64,000 nucleotides of DNA from Desulfamplus sp964425195 (GTDB taxonomy: Bacteria > Desulfobacterota > Desulfobacteria > Desulfobacterales > Desulfobacteraceae): contig CAYRLG010000007.1 in the NCBI GenBank assembly GCA_964425195.1, positions 62,001 to 126,000 of the forward strand. Direction: 5' to 3'. Shown piece after piece: positions 46,215-55,035 of this stretch (positions within the stretch are counted from its first letter, which is position 1; every line of letters starts with the position of its first letter). A program made the translations under genes and the position numbers. A model generated the notes under the pieces. That model was not told where the DNA came from and did not search any database. It was given only the letters and a program-made list of their open reading frames with translations.

Positions 46215-48182
46215 TTAAAGAGAATTGCCCCCTTTTTTACCGCAATTATAACTTCCAAGAATCCTGAAAAATTCTGTATTATCTTTAATTGCCTGTACTA
46301 CACCTTCTGAGTTGGTATTGGTTAGATCAGTCTCAAGATCGGCATAGAACATATATTGCCAAGGTTTGCCATGGATAGGTCTTGATTCAAGTTTTACAAG
46401 ATTTATCTGATTTTCTGAAAATATCTTCATAACTTCAAACAGAGACCCCGGTTTGTTGGATGTTGAGAATACAATAGAAGATTTTATAAGCGATGAATCA
46501 GCTTTTAGATCGCAACTTAGCATCTGTCGCTCAATTACTACAAATCGGGTAAAATTTCTCGGATTATCCTCAATAGCCTCTTCAAGAACTGCCATGCCAA
46601 ACAGTTCGGCAGCTTCAACGCTTCCAATTGCAGCCTCTTGAATATCTCCTGATTCTGCAACAGCTTTGACAGCACTTGCAGTGGCATTGACAGGAACGGG
46701 TTTTATATCAAGATTGGCATTTAAAAATCTTCGACACTGATTTAAAGCTGGAGGTGGGGCAAAAATCTGCTTTATATCTTCCAATCTACTCTCCTTATGA
46801 GCAATTAGATTGTGTATGATACGAATAGATAACTCTCCAGTAATAAAAAGTTCATATTCAAGCAGAAGATCATAATTTTCGTGAATACTTCCAGCAAGGG
46901 AGTTTTCAATTGGAATAATACCAAAATCGGCAGCCCCACTTTTAACCTCTTCAAAAATATCACGGAATGAAGGTACAGCATAGCTTTTAACATCGCTGCT
47001 GAAATACTGAATAGCTGCCTTGTGGCTGAATGTTCCTTGTTCTCCAAGATATACTACTCGTTTCTCTTTTCTTGGATATTCTGATTCTATTATCTTAACT
47101 GTTTCTGCTGAGGAGTAATATCTTGATGATAATAAATCTGAATTTTCAGCATTGTATCCTCTGTAATCATGAATAAGCTGTTTGCCAACAACAGGCGCAA
47201 TCACATAAATATCTCGAATAAGCCTTCCAAACTGTTTAGGATATAGGCTTTGTGGTCCATCAGATAGAGCTTCTTCAGGCTTGTGGTGAACCTCAATCAT
47301 TAGTCCATCAGCTCCTGCTGCAATAGCAGCCCTTGCCATTGGACTTACCTTTTCTCTTATGCCAGTTGCATGGCTTGGATCTATAATTACTGGCAGGTGT
47401 GTCAACTGTTTGAGTACTGGGATAGCTGAAAGATCGAGAGTATTTCTTGTGTAGGGCTCAAATGTTCTTATACCTCGTTCACATAAAATGATATTTTTGT
47501 TGCCTTCTGCTGCTATATATTCAGCAGACATAAGCCACTCTTCAATTGTTGAGGCAAGTCCACGCTTAAGAATTACTGGCTTACCCATTCTGCCAGCACA
47601 CTTAAGAAGTTCAAAGTTCTGCATATTTCTGGCACCGATCTGAACCACATCCACATATTTCATCATAAGATCAGCGTACATAGGAGATGTTATCTCTGTT
47701 ACTACACTTAATCCCGTTGTTTCACGTACTTCTGCTAAAATTCTCAATCCTTCCTCTTCAAGACCCTGAAATGAGTATGGAGAAGATCTTGGTTTGAATG
47801 CACCGCCTCGAAACAGGGTTGCCCCATATTTTTTAACCTCCTTTGCAATTATCATAGCTTGCTCACGACTTTCTATAGCACAAGGTCCTGCAATAATAGT
47901 GATTTTATCTCCTCCTATCTCCACATTTCTAATTCTAATAACTGTGTCGTCCTGTTTCATCTGTCTGCTAACTAACTTATAAGCTGTTGATATAGTCACG
48001 ACATCGACAACTCCATCTTGAGCCATAAGAAACTCTTTGGTTAAGCTCTTTTTTCCAATAACACCAAGTATATTTTGCCCACTTCCTCCAGGTTCATGAA
48101 CCATGCACCCTTTCTCTGCTAAAATACTTTTAAGTTGACTCTTTTTTACTTGGCTAATCTCTTTCTCCAATACTAAAATCAT
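46215..48182 (-). CDS. Fused DAHP synthase and prephenate dehydratase with ACT domain
   Basis: The 655 aa protein joins the first step of aromatic synthesis (PEP plus erythrose-4-phosphate to DAHP) with the phenylalanine-branch step (prephenate to phenylpyruvate). Residues 1-75 are a ferredoxin-like regulatory domain and about 80-335 a class I-beta DAHP synthase (AGPCAIES with Cys101, GGAFKPRSSPYSF). Prephenate dehydratase spans about 374-555 (YLGEQGTFS, NFTRFVVI) and an ACT domain about 565-645 (GSLFEV, ESRP). No chorismate mutase domain fits in the ~40-residue linker. The frame opens further upstream, but AGGAG before the ATG at 48182 marks the start. Confidence 0.92.
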   Translation of the reverse strand: MILVLEKEISQVKKSQLKSILAEKGCMVHEPGGSGQNILGVIGKKSLTKEFLMAQDGVVDVVTISTAYKLVSRQMKQDDTVIRIRNVEIGGDKITIIAGPCAIESREQAMIIAKEVKKYGATLFRGGAFKPRSSPYSFQGLEEEGLRILAEVRETTGLSVVTEITSPMYADLMMKYVDVVQIGARNMQNFELLKCAGRMGKPVILKRGLASTIEEWLMSAEYIAAEGNKNIILCERGIRTFEPYTRNTLDLSAIPVLKQLTHLPVIIDPSHATGIREKVSPMARAAIAAGADGLMIEVHHKPEEALSDGPQSLYPKQFGRLIRDIYVIAPVVGKQLIHDYRGYNAENSDLLSSRYYSSAETVKIIESEYPRKEKRVVYLGEQGTFSHKAAIQYFSSDVKSYAVPSFRDIFEEVKSGAADFGIIPIENSLAGSIHENYDLLLEYELFITGELSIRIIHNLIAHKESRLEDIKQIFAPPPALNQCRRFLNANLDIKPVPVNATASAVKAVAESGDIQEAAIGSVEAAELFGMAVLEEAIEDNPRNFTRFVVIERQMLSCDLKADSSLIKSSIVFSTSNKPGSLFEVMKIFSENQINLVKLESRPIHGKPWQYMFYADLETDLTNTNSEGVVQAIKDNTEFFRILGSYNCGKKGGNSL

Positions 48183-48224
48183 ACCTTTTTTCTCCTGATA
48201 GAAATAAAAATTGTTTCTTAAAAT

Positions 48225-48260
48225 AAAAAATGCCCTGAAAGCTTTGCTGCTTACAGGGCA
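48225..48260 (-). terminator. Second terminator hairpin in the leader of the aromatic fusion gene
   Basis: On the minus strand TGCCCTG (48260-48254) pairs with CAGGGCA (48237-48231), followed by TTTTTT at 48230-48225. It lies 43 nt before the coding ATG and just after the first attenuator terminator. It could be a second checkpoint or a backup. Confidence 0.65.
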
Positions 48261-48267
48261 TGAAAAT

Positions 48268-48370
48268 AAAAAACCCTGGACAGACTTAAAAGTCCATCCA
48301 GGGTATAGTCGCAATCCGTATTATACGTGCATATCTATACCGGATGGACGTTCCTAAAAAAGAAACGTCC
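48268..48370 (-). promoter_or_regulatory. Phenylalanine attenuator: mutually exclusive RNA hairpins
   Basis: Four minus-strand segments can pair in alternatives. Segment 1 (48370-48362) pairs with the start of segment 2 (48354-48346). Segment 2 (48349-48335) pairs with segment 3 (48308-48292; 15 pairs with two extra bases on one side). Segment 3 (48304-48292) pairs with segment 4 (48285-48273) to form a terminator followed by TTTTTT at 48273-48268. Phe codons of the leader peptide lie on segment 1 and its loop, and the leader stop codon lies in segment 2. This is the classical 1:2, 2:3, 3:4 layout. Confidence 0.85.
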
Positions 48371-48409
48371 GAATATAAAAAATCTGTATTTTTGATTTGC
48401 GTTAAACAT
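48335..48409 (-). CDS. Phenylalanine-rich leader peptide of the attenuator
   Basis: A 24-codon frame starts at the ATG at 48409 and ends with TAG at 48337-48335. Seven of 24 residues are Phe (positions 2, 10, 11, 13, 16, 17, 18), with Tyr at 8. The E. coli pheL leader has a similar Phe density. It sits directly before the terminator that precedes the DAHP synthase-prephenate dehydratase gene. A ribosome stalled at codons 16-18 would mask segment 1 and favour the 2:3 antiterminator. No strong Shine-Dalgarno is visible. Confidence 0.82.
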   Translation of the reverse strand: MFNANQKYRFFIFGRFFFRNVHPV

Positions 48410-48488
48410 TATATAATAATGATTCTTTTAGTTTTAATTAAATAGAGCAGAATTTGCCCTTATATAGGGTTTTTAAAGATTCTAAATT

Positions 48489-48517
48489 AAGATTGCATAT
48501 TGAGTTTTTAATGTCAA
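48489..48517 (-). promoter_or_regulatory. Candidate promoter of the attenuator transcript
   Basis: A perfect minus-strand TTGACA (48517-48512) is followed after 17 bp by AATCTT, a poor -10. Position, 80 nt upstream of the leader ATG, is right, but the -10 match is weak. Confidence 0.3.
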
Positions 48518-48540
48518 GTAGTTTAATAACTATCATATAT

Positions 48541-49233
48541 TCAAGAATATTCTAACAAAGTAGGTTCTTTTTGATAGTTAGCAATATAGTTTCTCCCCTT
48601 TTTTTTAAAAATAATTACGCTTTCAAGATATCCCACTGTACCATACTCTTCGTGTGGTAATTCAAGTTTATACTCCTTTAAAGGAAATAGATTCCAATCA
48701 TGAGAGACACAAAGAGCTATCTCTCCATCATTAAGAGCGGATATCTGTTTGATCATAAAATCTGTTATTGTATCTGCTGCTACTTCAGGATTGAGCATAA
48801 TAGTTTCAGAAATTTCATGGTCAAACCATTTTCTCAAGAAATTTACATTTCCAATTTCCCTTACTATATCAATTGCCTTATGAATATCTTTGATATAAAA
48901 AGGAGAAAGCTCAACTGCCTGTGAGTTATGACCGTTAAATAGGCGATGCTTCTTTATGTATCCTTTATCAATTAGATATGCTGTCTCAATACACCTTCCA
49001 AAATGACTGGAAAAGAGGCGTGGTTTTGGATTTTCCGGAAGCTGGGTACCAAGTTTCATGGCAAACTCTTTACCTTTTTCAGTAAGCCCCATAAATGCCT
49101 CCATAGATGTGTCTCTATGATAAAAACGATCTGAATGTCGCATAATTACACTCATCTTTTCAGCACCGCTATCAAGTAGCTGCTTAATCGTCTCTATAGT
49201 CTCTTGATCACGTATTTTCTCTTCTGGTCTCAT
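48541..49233 (-). CDS. Histidine phosphatase superfamily protein
   Basis: The 230 aa protein has the catalytic RH motif (MRHSDR, Arg32-His33), a GLTEKGKEFA segment, an arginine in SSHFGRCIETA and the second catalytic His in LCVSHDWN. These are the features of the phosphoglycerate-mutase-like phosphatase fold. Substrate unknown. No signal peptide, so it is cytoplasmic. It stands alone between the aromatic gene and sugar-nucleotide genes. Confidence 0.87.
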   Translation of the reverse strand: MRPEEKIRDQETIETIKQLLDSGAEKMSVIMRHSDRFYHRDTSMEAFMGLTEKGKEFAMKLGTQLPENPKPRLFSSHFGRCIETAYLIDKGYIKKHRLFNGHNSQAVELSPFYIKDIHKAIDIVREIGNVNFLRKWFDHEISETIMLNPEVAADTITDFMIKQISALNDGEIALCVSHDWNLFPLKEYKLELPHEEYGTVGYLESVIIFKKKGRNYIANYQKEPTLLEYS

Positions 49234-49366
49234 AATATGAATAAAATCCTTATATTAAATAATTACTAATTCTTTGGCTCATATTGGATTTGGGATTGTT
49301 ATATTTCTATTTAATAAGTAGCTTTCAATCAGTGAATGTAGCAACGTTCTGCCATGCTCTCTGGTA

Positions 49367-50392
49367 TTATTTTAGATTCTCTATATACCACTTTGCAGCT
49401 TGGTCTAACCCCTTATTTACAGAAAAGATAGGCATGTATCCCAATAGTTTTGATGCACTTGAGATATCGGCTAAAGAGTGACGAACATCTCCTTGTCTAA
49501 AATCACGATATTGAGGTTGGACTTTCCCAAGTTCTGGATATTTTACAGCCACTCTGTCACGAATCATATTAAAAAGTTCATTTAGAGATGTTCTCTCTCC
49601 AAATGCAACATTATACACTCGATTGACCGCACTTTTATTTTGAACCACTGCTGCTAAAATATTTGCCTGAACACAATTATCAATATAGCAGAAATCACGA
49701 CTGGTCTCTCCATCTCCATTGATATAGACAGTTTCACCTTTTATGAGCGATGAGAACCAGAGAGGTACTACTGCGGCATAAGCACCATTAGGGTCTTGTC
49801 GTCTGCCAAATACATTAAAATAACGAAGTCCTATACTCTCTACATTATATGTTCTGGCAAAAACATCTGCATAGAGCTCGTTTACATATTTAGTAACAGC
49901 ATATGGTGAGAGCGGACGACCTATCTTATCTTCCACTTTTGGTAGATCAGGGTGATCTCCGTAAGTAGAGCTTGATGCAGCATAAACAAACCGTTTCACT
50001 TTGGCATCACGGGCGGCAATAAGCATGTTTAGGTGTCCTGTAATATTGTTGTTGTGAGTGTTGAGAGGGTCGGCAACTGAACGAGGAACTGAGCCAAGTG
50101 CAGCTTGATGAAGAATGTAATCTTGTCCTTTACATATAACCTTACAGGTTGCTTCATCTCTTATATCACCCTCTATGAAGGTAAACTTTTCCCACTGTTT
50201 TGCTGTAACAGCCTTTTTTACTTGATCCAAATTGTGCTTAAAACCTGTGGAGAAATTATCAAGCCCTGTAACCTTCTGATTAAGGGTAAGCAAGATTTCT
50301 ATAAGGTTTGAACCTATAAAACCAGCAGCACCTGTTACAAGCCAGCGAGCAGGTTTTAATTGTAAATCAGTAGCAATATCTATATATCCCAT
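49367..50392 (-). CDS. tviC: UDP-N-acetylhexosamine(uronate) 4-epimerase (WbpP/TviC type)
   Basis: This 341 aa extended SDR enzyme has GAAGFIGSN (about 22-30), catalytic Ser/Thr in AASSSTYGD and the YAVTK motif, plus RYFNVFGRRQDPNGAYAAV. It most resembles 4-epimerases of UDP-GlcNAc or UDP-GlcNAcA in Vi-antigen and O-antigen pathways. An ATG at 50404 is in frame. GGAG lies 6 nt before the ATG at 50392, which overlaps the stop of the dehydrogenase by 1 bp (TAATG), so I start there. Substrate choice is inferred from the partner gene. Confidence 0.87.
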   Translation of the reverse strand: MGYIDIATDLQLKPARWLVTGAAGFIGSNLIEILLTLNQKVTGLDNFSTGFKHNLDQVKKAVTAKQWEKFTFIEGDIRDEATCKVICKGQDYILHQAALGSVPRSVADPLNTHNNNITGHLNMLIAARDAKVKRFVYAASSSTYGDHPDLPKVEDKIGRPLSPYAVTKYVNELYADVFARTYNVESIGLRYFNVFGRRQDPNGAYAAVVPLWFSSLIKGETVYINGDGETSRDFCYIDNCVQANILAAVVQNKSAVNRVYNVAFGERTSLNELFNMIRDRVAVKYPELGKVQPQYRDFRQGDVRHSLADISSASKLLGYMPIFSVNKGLDQAAKWYIENLK

Positions 50393-51684
50393 TATAATCT
50401 CCAAAAAGAGAGATCCGATTTTTGAGCTATTTCTTCAGGCTTTAGAATGGACTTAACATCAACAATAGTGCCGTTTGGCGCAAGCATTTTAATAAAATCA
50501 TTTGTTGTAACCTTTTTGTAAGCTGCATGAGAAACTGCAAGAATAATAGCATCTAAATTTTTCAACTCATTCCAAGAATAGAGTTTTATATCATAATATT
50601 TGAGTGCTTCAGAAGGTTCTGCCATTGGATCATGAACCATTACATCAACACCGTACTCTTTTAGTTCTGTAACAATATCAACAACTCTTGTGTTGCGAAG
50701 ATCAGGGCAATCCTCTTTAAATGTGAGACCTAAAACTGCAACTTTTGAGTTTTTGATTGATTTACCGGCATTACTCATCATCTTAATGCACTTTTGAGCA
50801 ACAAAATTGCCCATATTATCGTTAATTTTTCTACCTGCCAAGATAACCTCTGGGTGATAACCTTCAGATTGTGCTTTAAAGGTAAGATAATATGGATCAA
50901 CTCCAATACAGTGCCCGCCAACAAGTCCGGGGAAGAATTTAAGAAAATTCCACTTTGAGCCAGCAGCTTCAAGCACATTTTTTGTATCAATGCCAAGCCT
51001 ATCAAATATCAAAGCAAGCTCATTCATTAAAGCAATGTTAAGGTCTCTTTGTGTGTTCTCAATTACCTTTGCAGCTTCTGCCTCTTTTATGGTGTGAGTA
51101 CGATGAACTCCGGCTGTAACAATAGAGCTGTAAAGTTCAGCTACCTTCTCAAGGGTCTCAGGAGTATCTCCCGAGACAACTTTTACTATTTTTGTTAAAG
51201 TGTGCTCTTTATCTCCAGGGTTTATTCTCTCTGGAGAGTAGCCAACATTAAAATCTACTTTCCATTTTAATCCAGACTCTCTTTCAAGAATGGGAACACA
51301 AATATCTTCTGTTACTCCTGGATAGACTGTAGATTCAAATATAACAATGCACCCTCTCTTCATATATTTACCAGCTGTTGCAGAAGAGCTTTCAACAGGA
51401 AAGAGATCAGGTCTTCTGGCTTTATCAATAGGGGTCGGTACAGCAACAATGATATAATCTGCCTGCTTTAACATTGTTTGATCTACTGTGGGAGTGAACT
51501 TCGCAGCCCGTTTGAACTCCTCTTTTGAGACCTCTCCTGTGGGGTCTTCCATCTTTTTACAGTTTTCAATTATACTTGATTTTAGATCAAACCCAATAGT
51601 GTCATACTTTTCACCAAAGTGAACAGCAAGGGGGAGCCCGACATATCCAAGTCCAATTACAGCAATTTTAGAGTTTTTATTCAT
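50392..51684 (-). CDS. tviB: UDP-N-acetylglucosamine 6-dehydrogenase (TviB/WbpO type)
   Basis: The 430 aa enzyme oxidises a UDP-HexNAc to the uronic acid. It has the NAD motif GLGYVGLPLA (11-20), the VPTPID segment near residue 83, YSPERINPGDKEH (149-161), catalytic Cys259 in GGHCIGVDPYYL, and the C-terminal LGLTFKEDCPDLRNT segment. Glycan-acid synthesis with the downstream epimerase would give UDP-GalNAcA for a capsule, Vi-like or O-antigen polymer. Confidence 0.9.
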   Translation of the reverse strand: MNKNSKIAVIGLGYVGLPLAVHFGEKYDTIGFDLKSSIIENCKKMEDPTGEVSKEEFKRAAKFTPTVDQTMLKQADYIIVAVPTPIDKARRPDLFPVESSSATAGKYMKRGCIVIFESTVYPGVTEDICVPILERESGLKWKVDFNVGYSPERINPGDKEHTLTKIVKVVSGDTPETLEKVAELYSSIVTAGVHRTHTIKEAEAAKVIENTQRDLNIALMNELALIFDRLGIDTKNVLEAAGSKWNFLKFFPGLVGGHCIGVDPYYLTFKAQSEGYHPEVILAGRKINDNMGNFVAQKCIKMMSNAGKSIKNSKVAVLGLTFKEDCPDLRNTRVVDIVTELKEYGVDVMVHDPMAEPSEALKYYDIKLYSWNELKNLDAIILAVSHAAYKKVTTNDFIKMLAPNGTIVDVKSILKPEEIAQKSDLSFWRL

Positions 51685-51806
51685 TATACTAAGTTTCCTG
51701 ATTTTTTTAGTTAGATTTAAGATAGAAGATTTAAGGGGGATTAATTACCTTATGCTCCCCTCATATAATAATAAAATTAGTTATAATCTGATTGTTGTAG
51801 TTATTG

Positions 51807-52274
51807 TTAATTCAGATCAAGCCAGTATTGAGCCCACTGACAACGCTCTTTGTATGGGTAATTCATAAGCTCTGTGGCAATAATTGAAAAATCTCTCTTT
51901 CTAACAACATAGTAGGAGACTTTTTCATAATCCAGAACTTTTTTTATACCTAATGTAACAAAAAGGGTTTCATATTTATCAACAACCCAACAGTTAACCG
52001 CACCCGAAACAATTAGGATATCTCCTTCTTTAACAACACTAAATAGATTTATCATAACAATTTTAAATGGATTGCCACTGAAATGATCATCAGCGTCTGT
52101 TCTGGTTAATTCACACTTCATAAAGTTTTCATAACACATTCTTGTACGCTCATAGCTATCATCTTCAGAAGATGTAGCATAAGATATAGCTTGAAAAGAT
52201 AATAGCCTGAAACAACAGTATAGAGCTATTGCTATTTTAAAAAGAGATAATTTATTAATTTTTAGTTTTAGCAT
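51807..52274 (-). CDS. Exported protein of unknown function
   Basis: I do not recognise this 155 aa protein. It has a signal peptide (basic MLKLKINK start, hydrophobic stretch, cut near SYA-TSS, about residue 33). The mature part has three Cys and a mixed alpha/beta pattern with a basic, aromatic C-terminus. It follows the exported receiver-domain gene by about 60 bp on the same strand, so the two may be co-transcribed and act together. Confidence 0.6.
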   Translation of the reverse strand: MLKLKINKLSLFKIAIALYCCFRLLSFQAISYATSSEDDSYERTRMCYENFMKCELTRTDADDHFSGNPFKIVMINLFSVVKEGDILIVSGAVNCWVVDKYETLFVTLGIKKVLDYEKVSYYVVRKRDFSIIATELMNYPYKERCQWAQYWLDLN

Positions 52275-52335
52275 CTGAAAAAAATAAGATTAAAGTTATA
52301 GGTTGCGACTGTATATAAATAGTTTTTAACAACAA

Positions 52336-53130
52336 TTATACTTTCTTATCAAGAACCTGTAAAATTGTTTTTGAAAGCTCACTTAGTACTAAAGGTTTTA
52401 TAATAACTCGACTGAAACCCGAAAAGAAATCTGTAAGCATAGCTGTGGTTTTCTCTTCTTGATAATCTGTACCTAAAATGATTGAGACATCCGGAGATGT
52501 CTGAAGTATATTTTTTACAAGACTTGTACTGCTTATACCTTTATATGTGTTGCCATCAGCAATCACAAGGCTAAATTTATCAGGCTGATTGTTAAATATA
52601 TTAATAGCATCATGTGAGTTGGATGCAATAGTGACTGGGAATCCCAACTTTTTGACCAGCATTTGGATTAAGTCTCGTCTTTTTTGATTGTCATCCACGA
52701 TCATGATATGTTTTGCACCTTTATATGGAGGTTTGCTCTCTGGCTCTTCAATTATTTCTGGTTGTGGTTCCCTCCATTGATTTTCAGCAATTGGATGCAC
52801 TAAATTTACATCAATTGCGAATAGCTTGGAAACTCTGAAAAGTGGATTTGCATCATCAGGAACCGTAATAATAAGTTTTTTTGCAGTTGCAAGGTATTGC
52901 CTAAGCCATACCCTATAATCAAGATCATCTCCTTTTAACAAAAGAACCCTTGTGCCAAGCTCCTCACTCTCCACTTGAATTGTGTGGTATATTTTAGGGA
53001 TATCTGATTTTTGAGCATCACTCTCTTTATAATTTTCCGATATAAAATCGACAAGATAGTCTGAGGCAAATAGATTAATAGGCAGATAGAGGATATAGAA
53101 TAAAATTAGTATCTTTAAAACTTTTCTCAT
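52336..53130 (-). CDS. Receiver-domain protein with an N-terminal signal peptide
   Basis: The 264 aa protein begins MRKVLK, then a hydrophobic run (7-21) and a signal-peptidase site LFA-SD near residue 23. An unrecognised domain (about 25-115) and a Pro/Glu linker (about 116-135) follow. A CheY-like receiver (about 140-260) retains the acidic pair Asp146-Asp147, phosphoacceptor Asp192, Thr221 and Lys245. No output domain. AGGAGG lies 6 nt before the ATG at 53130, which fixes the start and hence the signal peptide. Receivers normally sit in the cytoplasm, so export, or tethering by the signal segment, would be odd. Confidence 0.8.
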   Translation of the reverse strand: MRKVLKILILFYILYLPINLFASDYLVDFISENYKESDAQKSDIPKIYHTIQVESEELGTRVLLLKGDDLDYRVWLRQYLATAKKLIITVPDDANPLFRVSKLFAIDVNLVHPIAENQWREPQPEIIEEPESKPPYKGAKHIMIVDDNQKRRDLIQMLVKKLGFPVTIASNSHDAINIFNNQPDKFSLVIADGNTYKGISSTSLVKNILQTSPDVSIILGTDYQEEKTTAMLTDFFSGFSRVIIKPLVLSELSKTILQVLDKKV

Positions 53131-53312
53131 CACAAACCTCCTTCTATTCAAAGGGTATTAAATATAAATGGCAATTACACTTAGCAATTTTTTAAAGAAT
53201 ATCGACAATATTTAAATATAACTTAACATTGTGAATACTCATAATATATTAATTATCGCCCCCTATTTTTTAGTTTGATTTTATCTATCCACTATAATAA
53301 AACCATAAACTC

Positions 53313-54113
53313 ATGGGAACAATAGATATTTCAAATAGGGAATTTAATAAGTTATCGCAACTGATCTATTCAGAATCAGGTATAAATATTCATGTCGGCA
53401 AGATGGAGCTTCTAAAATCTAAAATTGCCAAACGGATGAGAAGTACAAAAATATCTTCCTGTCAGGAATATCTTGATTACTTAATGAACAATCAATCTGA
53501 AATTACGGAGTTTATAGATGCTGTAACGACAAACCACTCATTCTTCTTCAGAGAAAATAGAAGTATTGAAAGGATGATAGAGTCTCTCTATTATGAAAAT
53601 CAAAAACATCCTAAAGTGTTTAAATTATGGTGTGCCGCATGTTCTACAGGTGATGAACCTTACTCTGTAGCTATTCAAATGCTCGAGAAGGGACTTGATT
53701 TCTCAATTCTTGCTACTGATATCTCGCATTCTGTTTTAAGTAATGCTATCAGAGGGGTCTATTCACAGGAGAGAGTTAGAAATGTTCCTAAATTGACTCT
53801 TCACAAATATTTCCAAAAGGGAATCGGAAAGAATATAGGTTATATAAGGGTCAAAAAAGAGGTAATGAAATATATTGATTTTAAAAAATTCAATCTAATC
53901 ACGGATCCTATTCCTGATGGAAAATTTGATGTTATACTCTGTCGCAATGTTATGATCTACTTTGATGCTCCAACAACTGAAAAAGTTATAAATCGCCTTT
54001 ATAATGCCCTTAAAATTGGAGGTTTTTTTATAATTGGTCAGGCAGAGAGCCTTATGAACCTCAGACACAGTTTTAAATCAGTAAAGAACACCCCAAGCAC
54101 TTTTGTTAAGTAA
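53313..54113 (+). CDS. cheR: CheR-type chemoreceptor glutamate methyltransferase
   Basis: The 266 aa protein transfers methyl groups from SAM to chemoreceptor glutamates. It has the helical N-terminal domain (about 1-75) and the SAM-binding segment LWCAACSTGDEPYSVAI (about 106-122). ATDIS, the YF/IRGVYS region and DVILCRNVMIYFD follow, all CheR signatures. No other chemotaxis gene is in the window. It is divergent from the receiver-domain gene, sharing a 182 bp promoter region. Confidence 0.92.
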   Translation: MGTIDISNREFNKLSQLIYSESGINIHVGKMELLKSKIAKRMRSTKISSCQEYLDYLMNNQSEITEFIDAVTTNHSFFFRENRSIERMIESLYYENQKHPKVFKLWCAACSTGDEPYSVAIQMLEKGLDFSILATDISHSVLSNAIRGVYSQERVRNVPKLTLHKYFQKGIGKNIGYIRVKKEVMKYIDFKKFNLITDPIPDGKFDVILCRNVMIYFDAPTTEKVINRLYNALKIGGFFIIGQAESLMNLRHSFKSVKNTPSTFVK

Positions 54114-54180
54114 AGAGTTTTATGGCTATGTTGAATGTATCGTAATAGTTTAAATAATAAGATAATTATCCAATACTGAG

Positions 54181-55035
54181 TTATCTTTTATGAGCCTGAG
54201 ATTTAAATCTTCTTGTAATCATCTCGATAACCTCTTCAGCACTTGTCTCAATTGGTTTATTGCTAACATCTATCATTGAAAATCCATGTGTAATGTAATA
54301 TTTTCTTGCATCTGCCACCTCTTTTTCTATCTTATCTCGTGATGAATAGGCATATATATCTGATGTACCAAGAGTTTCTTGTCTCAATTTTCTGTGAGAC
54401 ATCAACTGATCAACATTTATGTTTAATGCAATAACACGTCTTCTATCGATCTGTTTTAGCACTTCTGGCATAGGTACCCCAATTACAAGAGGGACATTTG
54501 CAGTTTTCCAGCCCATAATGGCAAGATACATTGCAAGAGGGGTCTTACCAGCTCTTGAGAGACCGACAAGAATAATTTCAGCCTGAATAAGATTTTCAGG
54601 ATTTACACCATCATCATGGGCAAGTGCAAATTCAATAGCAGATATTTGATCTAAATCCACATTCTGAATCTCCCTATAAAGACCTGGTTTTTCTATTGGT
54701 TCACTGTCAAGAAAGGTCTGAACCTTTGATAGCACAGGACCCATAAGGTCAATTGTTACGATATCTTGTTCAATCCCTTTTCGAGTTATATATTGCCTTA
54801 AATTCCTATTAACAATGGTATGAACAATTAGACTCTCTGTGTCACGAGCTTTTTCAATAATATCATCTACTTGAAATTCTGAGCGTATATGGGGTACTTT
54901 TACCACTGTGATGTCATGGTTTGGGAACTGTACCAAAGCACTTTGTACTAAATGAGAAGCATTAATTCCCTCACCACATGAGGCAATATATATCATGTGA
55001 AAATTTTCATTGACAATTTTTTCAGTAATATTCAT
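54181..55035 (-). CDS. ppsR: PEP synthase/PPDK regulatory kinase-phosphorylase (PPPase family)
   Basis: This family (DUF299) switches PEP synthase or pyruvate phosphate dikinase by ADP-dependent phosphorylation and Pi-dependent dephosphorylation. The 284 aa protein has the P-loop-like GLSRAGKTPLAMYLA near residue 158. It also has an early YIASCGEG segment and IVHTIVNRNLRQYI. The target enzyme is not in this window. It is divergent from the unknown gene at 55198. Confidence 0.88.
   Translation of the reverse strand: MNITEKIVNENFHMIYIASCGEGINASHLVQSALVQFPNHDITVVKVPHIRSEFQVDDIIEKARDTESLIVHTIVNRNLRQYITRKGIEQDIVTIDLMGPVLSKVQTFLDSEPIEKPGLYREIQNVDLDQISAIEFALAHDDGVNPENLIQAEIILVGLSRAGKTPLAMYLAIMGWKTANVPLVIGVPMPEVLKQIDRRRVIALNINVDQLMSHRKLRQETLGTSDIYAYSSRDKIEKEVADARKYYITHGFSMIDVSNKPIETSAEEVIEMITRRFKSQAHKR

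Noticed and set aside
48183..48314. 44-residue N-terminal extension of the DAHP synthase fusion
   Set aside because: It is translated through two terminator hairpins and starts with TTG; AGGAG before the ATG at 48182 marks the true start.
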